Positions 1-12,985 of a stretch of DNA of 64,000 nt are shown piece after piece. A model generated the notes under the pieces. It saw only the letters and a list, made by a program, of their open reading frames with translations, was not told the DNA's origin and searched no databases. This DNA comes from Symbiodinium natans (taxonomy: Eukaryota > Sar > Dinophyceae > Suessiales > Symbiodiniaceae): positions 62,001-126,000 of the forward strand of contig CAJNDS010000476.1 of assembly GCA_905221605.1 (NCBI GenBank). Reading direction: 5' to 3'. The stretch's first letter is position 1. Each line of letters begins with the position of its first letter. Both the position numbers and the translations under genes were made by a program.

Positions 1-420
1 CGGAGCCGCCCCCTTGTTGCCAACACAGCCCTCGGCGTGTGGACGATGCTGCCGAGTTCGCAGGACGCTGTCTCGAGCTTCGTTTATGCATGGGGGAGTA
101 AAGGACCCGGATGTGAAGATTTTGTCGCGCAAAGCTTGTGCTGCCGCAATATCCGCATTCCCACATGTTTCATGTCAGCATGCAAAAACATTTGCACCTC
201 TCCATGTGCTGCGAGATGCGCAAAAACAACATCAGGATCTTCAAGGGTCTGGGGTTGGGTTCCTGGTTTGCGTTGTTTCGAATGGGGTTGAGCAACAAAC
301 GCTTCGCCGTTCCACAAAAACATCCTTTAAAAAAATATTTTTCTCTTTAATTGGACCCAGATGCCCCCAATCAAGGCGGTTGGGGCGGCCTGGTGCAGGA
401 GCTCCTACCAGCGATCTCGA

Positions 421-762
421 GATAACAACTCAATTCGTCGTTGCGTTAGTAGAACAAAATTTGCTCACCGTCATCGCGCTTGAAATGGGAAGGCGCTGGA
501 GCATTGAGGCCGCCAACTTCGTCCGCTTGCTTCTAGGCGCCGGGCGCGGGCCGTCCCAGCCACCTGCCGGGCCGCAGCCATGTTTCCCTTCACGCTGCGT
601 TGGTCGTCCCCCATCTCCTTCGCAGCTGCGCGGACTTTCGCCGCTCGTCTACTGTCGCTCCCGCTCGGTGGCACTGCCAACGTTGACGGGGATCCCCCCC
701 TCCTCAGCGAGGTCCTGGTCGATTCCACCATCCCTGCCCCCATTGCAAGCCGCCTCCCGTGA
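421..762 (+). mobile_element. Decayed retroelement-type ORF tail, fragment 1
   Basis: This stretch encodes, across at least one frameshift, a pattern seen again at about 1350 and 2078: a hydrophobic start, GRRWSIEAANFVRLLL, then in another frame LRWSSPISFAAARTFAARLL, a leucine/proline stretch (SLPLGG) and LLSEVLVDS. The order (GRxSxEAxxFLRLLA, WxxxWSGxLAVAAxR, FAASLLELPLxG, LLxExLxDxR) is a tail I associate with abundant reverse-transcriptase-type ORFs of Symbiodiniaceae; that association is from memory and was not searched. No intact ORF covers it, so it is a dead fragment. Bases 1-420 upstream show no gene. Confidence 0.5.
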
Positions 763-1349
763 AGGCTTCCGAGCCTTGCCGTTGCGCTGCCCGTGGACCG
801 TCTTGACCAGCAGAAAAAGGTGCGAAGGAAAAATCAAAAATCCACCCCATTTCCTGGTTTTGGCGCCTCCCGCGCGACCTCGAGGCCTGCTCGCAGCACC
901 CGGCGCAAAGCTGCTCGTGTTTGCGGTTTACTCGCCACTTCCAAGATCCGACGTGAAAGCGAACTTGTTCACAGCTCCTCCGCGGCTGCTTCCGCACCGG
1001 CACGTGCGCCAACGCCCCCTCCTGTTGCCCTGACCCTGCCTGCCTCGACCAAAACAACAGCTTGCGGCAGTCTCCGCAGCTTAGTCTCGTCAACGTCCGC
1101 CTCCGGGGCTGGACCAGCGGGCTGCGCGATAGATTGTCGAGGGCATGCGGCTACAAGGGGCGGCCCAAGGGAAGAGTCTGTAGTCCACGTTCCACGTTGC
1201 CCGTTTTGCAGCAGGAGCGGGGGACCGGCAGTAAGCCACTTGACAAACTCGGCGGCCTGCATGCTCCGTGTCACTGGGTCCGGCTCCGCGCCGGCGCCGC
1301 AGACCGACGCAAACGGCGCCAAACCTACCCCGAACTCCACGGCAGGCAT

Positions 1350-1501
1350 GCGCGGCTCGTCGACATCGGGATCGAAGTCGGAGGGCGCTTCAGCACCGAT
1401 GCAGCCTCCTTCCTGCGCCTCCTGGCACTGCACCGCGCAGCCGGCGTCGCTGGGTGCAACAGTGGTCCGGAAAACTCGCGGTGGCAGCGATGCGTGGATA
1501 G
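1350..1501 (+). mobile_element. Decayed retroelement-type ORF tail, fragment 2
   Basis: This is a second copy of the pattern at 421-762. One frame reads IEVGGRFSTDAASFLRLLAL and a shifted frame reads RWVQQWSGKLAVAAMRG, so the copy carries a frameshift between its two blocks. The following block (FAASLLELP) is absent and the copy is truncated on its 3' side. It has the same orientation as its neighbours. The 760-1350 interval between copies shows no convincing gene. Confidence 0.5.
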
Positions 1502-2077
1502 GCGGCTAGCCTGCTTGAGCTTCCGGCTGCTGGTGAGGATTGCGTTGCGCGTGCGGGTGAAGTGCCCGAACTGCACGAAGTTCTTGCGGACGTGCGGGGC
1601 AGCCGCTTGGCAGCGCCCCCGTTGGCTTCAGTGGTTATCAGGTCGATGAGGATTTGTGGCCGCTGATGGACAAAGGTCTGGAAGATCACAAACAGAACAC
1701 ACGCATAAACCCGTCAAATCCTGGCGGTCGCCATCATCATACCACTACTATCATCTGTTTCCACCCTAGCTCGCGCAGATGCGTTCGTTCCCTTTTCATT
1801 TTATTAATACAATAAAGAACACGCGTATCTTGTTACAAACGAGGGAGGTCATTATGAAAGAGCGCGTGATTAGTATGATGTGTGAAAACGAAACGGCCCG
1901 TTCAGTTTAGGCCCGGGATGAAACATGTACTAAACGACGAAGAGAAATACACTAATTGCATTTGCCAGGAGTTCATGACGCATGAAACGCACGAACTGTA
2001 TGAGCGAGATTTTCCCTTGCCCGGCGGTGAGACTAGTAGAAGGATGCGAGGACCGGAATGTGGCGCTGCCGCCTTGT

Positions 2078-2318
2078 CGTGATCGGGCTTGAGGTTGCAG
2101 GGCGCTTCGGTCTGAAGCAGCCACCTTCCTCCGCCTGCTTGCGCGCCACCGGGCTGCGGCTGTCGCGGCGTGCTTGCGACCCGCGGCCCGGGATCCATGC
2201 TGGACTGCGCTGCTCGCAGCTTCGCCAGCTCCCTCCTTGAGCTGCCCCTGGCGGGCGAGGCCAACGGCGAGAACAGCGCTTCATGAGCTCCTCGCTGACG
2301 GGCGCTGGGAAAGGCCGG
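2078..2318 (+). mobile_element. Decayed retroelement-type ORF tail, fragment 3
   Basis: This is the third same-strand copy. It reads IGLEVAGRFG, then after a frame change EAATFLRLLARHRAAAVAAC, then FASSLLELPLAGEANGE, then LHELLADGRW, each in a different frame. It is the most complete of the three at its 3' end. The three copies differ enough at base level that recent tandem duplication is unlikely; repeated insertion or old duplication both fit. No flanking target-site duplication could be recognised by eye. Confidence 0.5.
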
Positions 2319-2319
2319 T

Positions 2320-4160
2320 CGCCGCAAGCCGCCTCCCTGACCGCTGCCTCCCTGACCTGCGAGGAAAAAAAACGGAATGTTGGACGCACTTTGACTTCGT
2401 GAGTACACGGGCCAGTGGTCATATTGTAGTAGCCGCCTGCCCATGCGGCCTTGAGAACAAAAGTCTGCGCCGGAGTAAAGGAGCGTAAAAAGACAAAAAA
2501 CCATGCGCATTTTTTAAATGTAATGGTTTATGACGGTGTGTTCACTTCACTTTGTTGTTAGCCTTAAAACAAAAGTGCATAGTTGGCTAACCGCCCGTAT
2601 TGTTCCAAGAATTGGCTGGACCATGGTAGGCTTGGCACATACGGCCGTTCCAGGAATGCACTTCCGTGTGCTCCCGGACCTGCCCGGCTTTGCACGAGCT
2701 TACAACCGAGCCTCGTCGCTGCCCGCTCGTAGCTGTAGGTAGGCGTCTGACGGTGGAAAAAGGTGACAAAAACATGCAGATTGATTTCAGCTTTGATTTT
2801 TTTTGAAACGGTCATAACCATATTCTGTGTCATCAAGGCCAGTGGGGAAAAAACATGATGAGTTGTGAGGCATTTACGCAAGCTTTGCAGACATCCTTTT
2901 GCGTTCACATGGTCGTGTCAGAAACGGTTGCTGGTTTCGAACAGTGCTTGAGCAGATTGTGGCCATGGCTTCTGCGGCATCTGTGACCGATGTGGTGCAC
3001 TTAGTCTTGGTCTGCACGTGTACATATGCCGTGCCTGTAGCGCCTCACGCCTGCTTCTGAGGGCGATGCGAGAAATGGCAGTGCAGCAAGTATTAAAAGA
3101 CCGCCTCCAAACACGGTGTAGAGGTTTGTTTCGTTGCGCAACGACAGAGGCAACGACAGCAGCAAGGTCACGCAAGCGATGTTATATGCAAAAAGAACAA
3201 GGAACAATTCATCGCACACAGTTCACAGATTCGTGTCGCGCTGCCCTCAGTTCAAGGTAGGTCGAAGGTTCCACAAAGGCGCGCCAGGCACACACTTTTT
3301 TGTGCCAACGGGTGCCTATGACCATGTATGCATGTGCTACGTGTTGCACTCCCCTTGTGTTGGTTTGTCCTGTCCCGCCCTCTGAAGTATAGGGAAGGGG
3401 TGTTGCAGCGGCGGTTTTTTCATGTCTTTGGGCACCATCGTTGGGGAGATTCGTGTTGGAGGTCCTGATTCTGTACGTGAGTGAAATTCAACATCCGCAA
3501 GTTGGACGATCCAAGGCCTGAAGTGCGGCCACAGTGGTAGCAGTTTTTGCCCTTTACGCTCGGGCCGAGATTCAGCCACTATCACGTCATCCGATCCTAA
3601 AGCATGTGCCCTTGATGCGCGTATGCTACGAACGATTGCGAGAGTCGACACATGTGCTGCATATGTGCGAACCTTATCGCTGAACGGTGATGTGTTGATG
3701 TGCGAAGGCGCTGGGGGTTCCCGAAGGAACGACAGCCACCAACATGTGAAGCACAGACAAAAAACCAGCGGTTTTGTGCCTTGCTCTGTGTGTGTGTGTG
3801 TGGAAACAGGTTGTTCATCCTGGAAAGGCGTCACTGCCATAGCAGGGGGACGGAGGGGGTGCAGGGGAGCTCCGTCCAATGAAGCTCTCCCCTGCACCCC
3901 AGGAAAACGTACCTGCTTGCCCGCACCCGGGGTCCGGCGTGGCCAGCTGGTGAGGCATCATGTCACTTGCATCTTCATCTCATTTCGTGCTACGTTATTC
4001 CTTTGTGTCCGGCGTAGCAAGGGGCCGAAACCATACCCCTTACGGATCATCTCATCGTGTGTTTGTACGCCATTCCTGTGGTCTGGCATACACGGTACAA
4101 AAATCTCATCTCATCATCATGGCATGAAAGGTTGTGCTCCACACAGTCACCAATGCATCA
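2320..4160. other. No recognisable gene
   Basis: Both strands carry only short, biased reading frames with no family motif and no splice-consistent continuation. The stretch holds scattered T and A runs and a short (TG)n tract near 3785-3800. It is read as intergenic DNA upstream of the ABC1K gene. Confidence 0.5.
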
Positions 4161-4166
4161 GTGTGG

Positions 4167-4207
<41 letters not shown>

Positions 4208-4266
4208 GTTTGTCTTTTGTTGTGTGTGTGTGTGTGTGTGTGCGTGGGTGTGTGTGTGTGTGTGGG
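4161..4266. repeat. (TG)n microsatellite
   Basis: Two nearly pure TG/GT runs are split by a short interruption near 4204-4220. On the opposite strand the same bases make a histidine/threonine repeat frame, which is a by-product of the dinucleotide and not a protein. The tract lies about 300 bases upstream of the first possible start of the ABC1K gene. Confidence 0.95.
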
Positions 4267-4560
4267 TTGATGTGCATGCTGGTTTGCTGCATTCCAAGGA
4301 CCGAAGAGACGAGGTGCACTTCCGCAAGAAGACATCAAACTTTGCGCATTTTTCGTGACATGAACATGACACAGCACGGAGTTGTATGTTTGTGCGCCTT
4401 GCCAAGACGTGTCTGTGGCTCGCCAGAAGACACGCTGGTTCAAGCTGAGCTTTCCAGCAGTTGCGTCCACGTGTCCGGGGCATTGCCACGAGGCAGGTTT
4501 GCGCAAGTGCATGGGCAGTGACACTTTCCGTGTTTCGGGTTTGCTGGTTTGAGAGCCGCC

Positions 4561-7500
4561 ATGTTGTCCTGTTGTTTGCGGTCTTCCTGGAAAAATTTCA
4601 CGAGAGAGCACTGTGTTGCTACGTGTTTGCCTGTGTGCTCGCTCAGGTTGGCGGTGCATCATTTTCTTGAGTGGCGCCATCACGGCATGGATGCCGATCA
4701 ACCCTTCTCGGTCTTCAGATTGCCGGCAGGTGCAAAAGATGGCGTCAGTTCCATGCCAGTCCCTCGCGAGCCGGCCCGCGTGAACGCTCAACCGAAGCAC
4801 GGTGACACCCATGCTTCCAACAGCCGCAGGTGGTCAGCCCTAGCGTGCGCTGCAGCATGCGGCGCCGCATCCGTCCGACAGGTAAAGCGAGTACAGAAGC
4901 GTTCTGCGGTCAACCGCAAGGTTTATAGAGTCCAAGTGGACCTTCCAGACCCGATGGATGTTGAAAAACAGATCGAGACGGTTGCAGGACCAATGTTTGC
5001 AAAGGATATTCAACAAGCTGGCCGTGCCGCCACTGACCTCTTGCATTCGACTGAGAAGGCGCTGCCCAAGATGATGCTTCCGGAACTTCCAAAAATACCG
5101 CTGCCTTCCTTGCCAGCGGTCCCCCCCGAGCTGACGGCGGCAGTAAAGCAGTTGGCAGCCAAAGTTGAGGCGGCGGCGCCCAACTTGACCACGGACTTGA
5201 AGAATCTGGCAGCCCATTTACCACCAGACATTGCCAAGGTTTTGTTGCACCCACAGGCTGTCCAGTTGTGTGTAGGACAGCCCTACAGCATGGCATGAAG
5301 TCGCAAATTCCTCAACACATGGCTTCTTGGGTTCTACTTGAGTCGAGTGTTCGGGCTTCACTTCACACCACGCTTTACTGGTGTCCCATCAGGTGCTGGA
5401 GCCTGTCATGCTCCCGGCGGGCGTGGGAGCTGTCGTGGTGTGGCTATTGGCCCTGCGCCGGGGCCCGCAGCCATGGATAGAGGATCCCAAAACCGGTCAA
5501 AAACCAGACAGTAGCACCAAGTTGCTATCCTACAAAAACTTAAGCCCGTTTCGCGATCGGACCGTTTCGCGATCGGATTGTGTCCCTAGAGGAGTTGCCT
5601 CGGGAGTACGATTACGGCCGCATCACCGCATACTGGCAGCGAAGGCAACCCGACAAGGATGCAGCTGATGTATGCGTGTGGTAGGGGTGATCAGTTCCCA
5701 GCCCTTTTGGCACTTGAGGCCCTTCAAGCTTCTGACGCGCTTCGTGGAAGCAGGAATCAAGGTCGGGGGATTTCTGCTATCCCGCAAATTGGACGAGTGG
5801 ACTGGGACGGAAGACCAGATGCGTCCACAGAGGGCCGTGGAAGCGAGGGAGCTGATCACGGATCTGGGCGTGACCTTCATCAAGATCGCTCAGGTTTGGG
5901 CGTCGCGACCTGACATCCTACCCAAAGAGTCCTGCGGCCGGGATTTGTGCACATTTTGTTTAAGTTGAACGGCAGCTTAAGGATGCATCGGCGGAAAGCT
6001 TCTGTACAGTTTCGTAGAAGCATCGTGTCCATGTCGTGTGCGAAGCATGCGGAGTTAAAGGTACCTGAAAGAGTACGAGAAGCTTTTGGAGCAGGTGGGG
6101 GTGAATGCCCAATCCGCGATCCCCTTGGCAGATGGCAGAAGTAGTGCAGAAGTCCTTTAGCTGCTTGGAGGTGCGGCCCTTCGGCAAGGACTTGGCCTTG
6201 GAGACCCTTCGTCGGAAGGAAGAAGGGGGCAGGGCGGCCATCGATATGTTGCTGGGCGTGCGCTTGGTTTGCGGTCTCGGCATACATCCCTGCCGCAATG
6301 CAGAGTCTTCGCTTTAGCCCTAGCCATCTCGGGCCCCAAACCCCGGCTATCCGTATCTTGCGGTTTGGCTTGCAGATTCGCGTGCGCATTGCAGGGGCAA
6401 ACAGGGGCTTACCTGGCTGAGATTGGCTGAGGGATCACACGGGGGAAAAAGCTTTGTTCCTGAGAATTGGGTTGTTTGGCCAAGTGCAAAAATCCAACCC
6501 AAGCCCCCCGGCCTGTGGGGCAGGCTCATGAAGTTTGGGTGGACACCTTCCCTGCTTAGATTGACGGGCCCGGAACGCCTGCACCAACCAAAGGTACAAG
6601 GAAGATGTAGAGAGAAAAATGCAACTGAGAGAAGTATTAAAGAAATACAGAAAGGACTCGCCGGCCCCTTCGCAAGCGGAGGGGGAAGCAGGTCTGGAGG
6701 GATCCAGTTCCTCCACTCACCATCACTCGCCCAGTTGTTGTGGTCTGTTACAATACCATCACTTGGATCCTAGACAGACAATCAAAGGTTTGACGACCTC
6801 AGTGTCTTCGAGAAGCCAATTGCCTCCGCCTCCGTGGGCCAGGCAGCTATTTTCGAAGGTCTCTCAGGTTTAAGCTGTTTGTGGTTGGTCGCACAACGCC
6901 TGCCGCAGAAGTGCTTGCAAGTGAATGTCGTTTCAGATAGCCGTAGCAGAGTTTTGCTGCAGATGTAGCCATCCCCAAGAATTAAAGGCAGATGGATTCA
7001 AGACCTTCACTCCGGAGCATCGTATTGGTGGACAGCAATTCAGCGATCCCAGCACTCCTGAATTCAACATTCATTCTAAGCTGTCGGCGAACCTGCCTCG
7101 AACTTTGCTCTGTACCCAAGCAACTCCAAAACCTCAAAGCCTTTTCGCCCAAGTGGTGGCGCGTGTGCGGCGTTTGCTTTAGCGTTTTCTGAATTTTCAG
7201 GTCTACAAGGCCGAGCTCAATGGGAAGACAGTGGCTGTGAAAGTGCAGCGGCCCGATGTCCGAGAGCAATCCACCCTAGTCGCCTGGCCAAGGCTCTGTT
7301 AGCTTTGGGCTTTGGGTGCCAGATGCTGGTTGGTAACCCCTTGCATGGATTTTATGAACTCAGGCATAGGCATGTTGAGGAACAGTTGGCCAAGGTTTGA
7401 GGCCTTGGCCAGATCCCGCTATGCTAAACAAATCTAAAGAAGTAGACTCTGCACTTTATGCACGTGTTTTATTAGAGCCTGTGGAGTAGGCTTTCATTTG

Positions 7501-10500
7501 ACCTCTTACTGGCAAGTGGGCTTCGAGGACCTCTATGTGATCCGCACAGCTGGCTCAATTGGCTCGCTGCTACCGTGGCCTTTCCTGCGCCTCTCCTGCG
7601 ATAGAGAGGAGGAAATATGAAGATGTTCTGGAGGCTACTATTTTTGCGCTTTTTTGAAGTTGAGGTTGATTTGTTGTGGTTTTTCAACTCATGCCAGCAC
7701 CAATTCTTTTAGCAGAGGTTCTTTAGCCGGGTAGTATTCGTAAATTTTGAGCCTGGAGATGCCCACGAGAGATGCACGAGCGTTCCGTGTTTGACCCTAG
7801 CACTGAAGTTGACGTGTGGACGTGTGGTTCGGCCGCCTGTGCTCTGGTAAGATATAGAGTTTCCAGTAAACAAGGAGAGGAAGCCAGAACGACGAAGCTC
7901 AGGATTTGGTTCAGGAAGGTCTCAAGTTTCACGCTTTGGGCCGACCCAAACTCCTTTCCAGTTCTTCAATGAGGGTTCTCCTCAACGAACTTGAGGTCTA
8001 CGGCCAGGCAGTCCAGGAACCTCGTGGAGCTCATCGACCTCACCGCGCCGACCTTCGTTCAGGAGCTGGACTACGAGGCGGGGTTGGTTCAAGGGGCAGA
8101 GATTGGTTGCAGGTCTCCTCGTTCTAGCAGGCTGATTCCGGCACCTCCCTGAATGCCTTCGCACTCCGTTAAGCTCAGCCAGGAGAGTCCCAAAGCATCA
8201 GAGATCCAGGACGCGAAAAGCAACATCTTAGATCAGTAATTTGTATCCTGCCGAACCAGTCTGCGACATCGCCAAGACTCTGCCAGGTGGAGGCCGCAAA
8301 CCAGCGTCGCTTTGCCGAGACAGTCGAGGTTGGACATGCTAAGCATTGAGGGTGCTTCCTGGAAGCTTCATGGATACTGACAGGTCCAGATATCGTATGG
8401 CTTAAGCGTGTGAAGTGGAAGGTCAGGATGGCGAATGTATGTGCCATGAGCCTGTGCAACGTCCACACCCCTCATGCCGTTTCTCTAGCTGAAGATGTGC
8501 TGTGTCGTGGCCTGGAGGATTGCGAGCTCATCCGGGATGCTGTCGTAGTGCCAGAGATCGTGTTTGCGAATCGTGTCCCGGCTGTCAAATGAACGCATGG
8601 GTGCCTTCAACCTGCACACACACATCTTCCACTCCCAATCCGCACCTTGTACGTGTGTGGTCAGAGTGTTCTTGCGTTGGTTCCCTGACCAAGGCGAGGT
8701 TCTCGTTCAGGAGATGTGGGTTGGCGCTTGTCCGGCATACCTGGATTTCCGGTCAATTTAGGTGTTTGGGGGTGTCAGGGCTTATTATGGTCAGCGACGT
8801 CGATCTCATCAGCGTGCCAGCAAAGTGAAGGAGCTGGCAAGGGCAGGACGCCAAGGTCATCAGAGTTCAAGACCCTCCAGACTCCACCCTGCAGGAGTGG
8901 CTCGACGGAAAGAAGTTGACAGAGCCTGGTGCGGCCCAGGAACAGGCTGGAAGCCTGCCCAGTGGTTGCTCAGGGTGGACATCGCTAGCTGGCATCGTTG
9001 GTGATGCCATTGTGCTTGGCTGCAGCAACTTCGGCTTGGCGGGTCGTAGACACTGCTGCCGTAGCGCCAGTGACTAGCATGGCGCTTTCCTGCAGCGCAT
9101 AGTTTATGGTCTGCTTGGTAATGGTACTCATCATGGTTCTTCCCTGCAGTTGACCGTTGGACAAGCACGTCCCAATGATTCCCAATGTTTCAGGGCCCTA
9201 TCAAGACTCCTGTTTGGGCTTGCCAGGCTGGCCGTGTGGTGAAGTGCCTTTGGCGCAGGGAGATGGTTTATGGGGCTTGGGAAAGTCAGGTTCGAGATCG
9301 TTTTGCAAAATATTTGGCGCGAAATGTGGTTAGAAGGAGATTAACGGAAGGCTGCGGAGCGGTCAGTTGTTTGTGCCTGCAGGCTTGATCTGCAAAGCAG
9401 CTGCGGTGGATTGAGATTCTCATCGTCTAGTTGCCGTGTGTCTGAGGCTGCTGCTGAACAGCTACATGGTCCAGTTCTTGGAAACGGGGCGCCTTAGCGT
9501 AATCATAAGACTAGAGTTTGGCCCAATTTAATTGAGAGATGTCTGAGCCGCAAATGCGCTGTGAGCAAAGAAGCCGCTTCTTCTCCCTGACACGGGTAAG
9601 AATCCTCCCACAGCCATCAGCCGACGAAGATTTGACCCAGGTACCTGCACGGGGACCCTCACCCCGGCAACTTTATCCTCATGGGCGCCTCAGCAGAGCT
9701 AGGGGATGGGTGGGGTTGAGGGTTTGGGAGGAGGAGCAGGGCTTGGGGCGTCAGAGGTCTTCCTAAGGCCCTATAGTGCCCCAAGCTTTGCGAGTTCTGA
9801 TGGTCTATGAAGGGGCCATTGTGAGGTGATGGGCGCCTCGGCATTCTGGACTATGGCCCCAGAGCTGCAACTCATGGGCTGCGCCGCAGGGTCGAGGGTC
9901 AGAACCAGTATGTAGGCAAATGTCCAAACATGGGGGTTCTCCTTTTCAGCCTCCCAGCGCCCTAACATTTCCAAGAGGCTTCTCTGAGAGACTCTAAGGC
10001 CTGATGACCGAGATCAGTTCTGAGAAGCGCCTGGCTTTTATCGAGTTCCTGATGCATTTGCCCGGCCCTCAGACAGGCCATGGGCTTCCGATTTTTTCTG
10101 GGTGTGGAAGCACTTTGTATAAATGCATGAGCAAGTCTCTAGGCTGTGTGCAAACCCCCACGCGTTTGGATCCCGAGTCTTTAGTGGCCAGCCGAGGCAG
10201 GCGAAGGAGTACAGGAGCTGTCTCAACGACCTGATCCTCGGCTTGTTCATCCGTGCGACAGGCAACAGAAAACCTGAAGCGTCAGAGCATACGGATAGGC
10301 CATGATAGGCCTACAGTGGGCCTACACTTTCCAAGCAGCTGAGGATCAACCTCGAGTTCTTTCCTCCAGCGCGGGGCTGAGCAGAGGACGAACGAGCCTG
10401 GCAATCTGCAAGGGTCGTAGGACGTAGGATGAGCTGCAGAAGTGCAAGCATTGTGCAGACCCCGCGACCCAGGCCCTGGCGGAGGATAAGGAGGCCCTGG

Positions 10501-12985
10501 ATATCATCGTGCCCACCCTGGCGAACACATTGTCGACGCTCTATGAGGAAGGTGGTGACCTCAAGAAGAAGCAGGCCCTGTCGAGAGGAATCAGGATAAG
10601 ATCGCAGCGTAGATTTCGGGCTGAAGCCTTGGCAGGCGATGTTCGTAAAGCAGCGAGAAGAGATGAAAGCCGCCGGAAAGTTGGATGGCCTGCGAGAGAA
10701 GTGCCCCGCCTAAACCATGATTCATGGAAAGCGTCACTCCCGATACGGCACCGAGGCTGCAGGCCATCAGCAAGAAGTACTCCGGAGCTTTCCGGTTGCC
10801 TCCCTACTTCACGCTGATCCTGCGGGCCTTCGGTACCCTTGAGGGCCCCTTGGCCTGGTTGCGAAGAACTTTGTTGTTCCCTGGAAGAGCCATCCATGCC
10901 CGCGCAGATCTCTTCAGCACTTGTAGCCGCCTGGTTGAGGTCTCGGGCTGAAGACCAACGAGAACTTCGCCATCGTCAAGGAGCGGGGTAGGGGTCGAGC
11001 GTACGCCCACTTGTCGGTCCAGTGTGTGCTTTTGTGTTTGGCCCAGTGTATGCCCCTTCTTTACCACGCGAGACCTTGAGAAACCCACGAAAAACTCAGA
11101 AGCCTAAACGCCCTTTTTCGCCTTTAATACCCCAAAACCTCTTTCAAGCCGTGCAAAGCTTGCGTTAACTATATGACCCATGGTGCGAGCATTGGGGGGG
11201 CTGCGCCTCCAACCCCCCTCCGTTTTGAGCTGTGTAGCTATAAAAGCTTTCCGAATCCATCGTGCGCGAGCATTGACCAGCCCCCCCCCCTTGCCCGCAT
11301 TTGCAAGCACCATGTTCGCACACGATGGGTTTGTAGAGGGATCATATGACTTTGAAGGAATGTCTACGAATAGTGCGATGTTCTTTGAAGCAAGCTATGA
11401 CTAGCCGTGAATTTGCGGCTGAAAAAGTTAGGGATTAGGATTCGGATTAGGTTAAGGCTGTCTATTCTAAAGGCTGGTTGAGGCACAATATGATGTTTTG
11501 ACCGTAAACAACCCGACCCAGTATGTTCTCGTGAGTTTGTAGTCCAGGAGTGTTTCCCGTACATTGCCCGGCGCTTGATCACCGATGACAGCTTCCGAAT
11601 GCGTGAAGCTTTGAGGCGGGGCTGACAGCAAGATAGATCAACCCGAGCTCAGGGTGGGAGAGCAACTTGAGCAGGTCATACCTCTACAAGGGCCGATCTC
11701 GCATTGCTGTCTCGCGCATTGACGAGCTGGCAACGGGATTTGGCAACTTCACAAACCTAATGCTTCATGGCCCTGTGTAGGGGAAATCGTGCCTTTTGTG
11801 GGAAGGATTCTGGGGATGGTGCGAAATCGATTGTAGAGTTCTGTGCTGCTTTCTGCTTTCCAATGGGCGACAGGTCAAAACTGCGGTCAAGTCCAGGGCA
11901 AGTGTGACAGGCTTGTGGGGTCAAGCTTGCCGGACAGTTGCATTCATCGCTCCATGCATGTCGTGTATAACTACGCCTCTCGAATCTCAAGCCTCTGACC
12001 TCCCAACCTCACCCCGAACCCAACCAAGGGCTGACGAACCGTAGAGCAATGCCGTCAAAGCTAGCTTTAGGCATTGAAGGTCCTGAAGGCAGACTGCAAT
12101 CTTAAACGGAACCATGGCAAAAGGGGTGATGGCTATGACAAACGTACATGAAGCCATGTCACACTGACCTTGCGCTTAGGAAGGGAAGCCGGACGGAGTC
12201 CGCTGCGGCCGGCGGCATCCAGCTCAAGCCCGCGGATAGCGGCACATCCAACGACGCCACTCACGACCAGAGCACCCAGAACAGTCAGCGACGTGAGGCC
12301 GGGGGTTCTGAGAATTGAGGCTGCGCTCATCAGGCCTACCCTCAATTCTTTTCTGAAAGTCCTTGTTAAGCAACAGGTGGATTCGGCCACACGGGAGATC
12401 GCAGAGGTCGTGTTCTCCCGGGACGGCAACTTCTTGCAGGATTTGCTGATCGAGGAGGGTGTGGCAGCCATCGATGCTCTCTCCCGTGCCTCGCTGGTGC
12501 GGCTCCTGCGCACTTTGGGACCCCTAGCTCTTCCTTTGTCCCTGCCCCTGAACCTGCTGCTTGGCGGCGTGGACGACCAGCAGCTTCTTAGCCGGGAAGA
12601 CAAGCAGTCACTGCTCGTTCTCCGGCGAATCACAGAGCTTGTGGATGCTGGCCGACGCCCGGCTGCCGAGAGCGACGACCGTGGCGCAGACTTGGGCGAG
12701 ACTGTGCGAAGCCTCCAAAGGCTCCAGCCCATTGCCCAGGGACTGCTGCCGCCACTGGGTGTCGTTCGACATCTAGGTTCTTTTCTAGTCGGGTTGCGAG
12801 AATGTTTGTTGGTGCACGAAATCAAACCGAATCCTGGAGTAATGCACCCGACAATGCCAAGGTCCATTACCCCCGGGGCCGCGTCCTTCGCGGGTCGCTT
12901 TGCCCGGCAGTTGGCGCGGCGTGTGCTGCTGCGCTTGGCTGACGATGTGGAGCGCAGGGCTAACAACGCCTTGATTGTGAACTAA
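4561..12985 (+). CDS. ABC1/UbiB-family (ABC1K) atypical kinase, about 20 or more exons
   Basis: Family hallmarks appear in order on short exons: ELPREYDYGR (near 5590); TFIKIAQVWASRPDILPKE (ends 5928), equivalent to the KxGQ motif; YLKEYEKLLEQ (6061-6094); FEKPIASASVGQ (6788-6842), the alanine-rich loop; VYKAELNGKTVAVKVQRP (from 7201), with the lysine; FVQELDYEA (8012-8080); EAANQRRFAETVE (8287-8328); VVVPEIVFANR (8518-8574); EWLDGKKL (from 8895); YLHGDPHPGNFILM (9641-9684), the catalytic loop; GRLGILDYG (9826-9855), in place of DFG; then LMTEISSEKR, AKEYRSCLND, SGAFRLPPYFTL, CFPYIARRL and SYLYKGRSRI. The C-terminal exon starts near 12377 and stops at 12985. Such kinases regulate quinone and isoprenoid metabolism in plastids and mitochondria. 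The start is uncertain: ATG 4561 has a GCCGCC context, with 4687 and 4753 as alternatives. A hydrophobic stretch near residue 90 could be part of a targeting leader. The exon between 6094 and 6788 was not located. Confidence 0.85.

Noticed and set aside
14..1033. A 339-codon + strand frame at the left edge
   Set aside because: It lacks an ATG at its start, its composition is random, and it only partly overlaps the retroelement fragment, which itself changes frame.
4106..4489. His/Thr repeat frame on the minus strand
   Set aside because: It is the product of the (TG)n microsatellite and has no flanking protein-like sequence.
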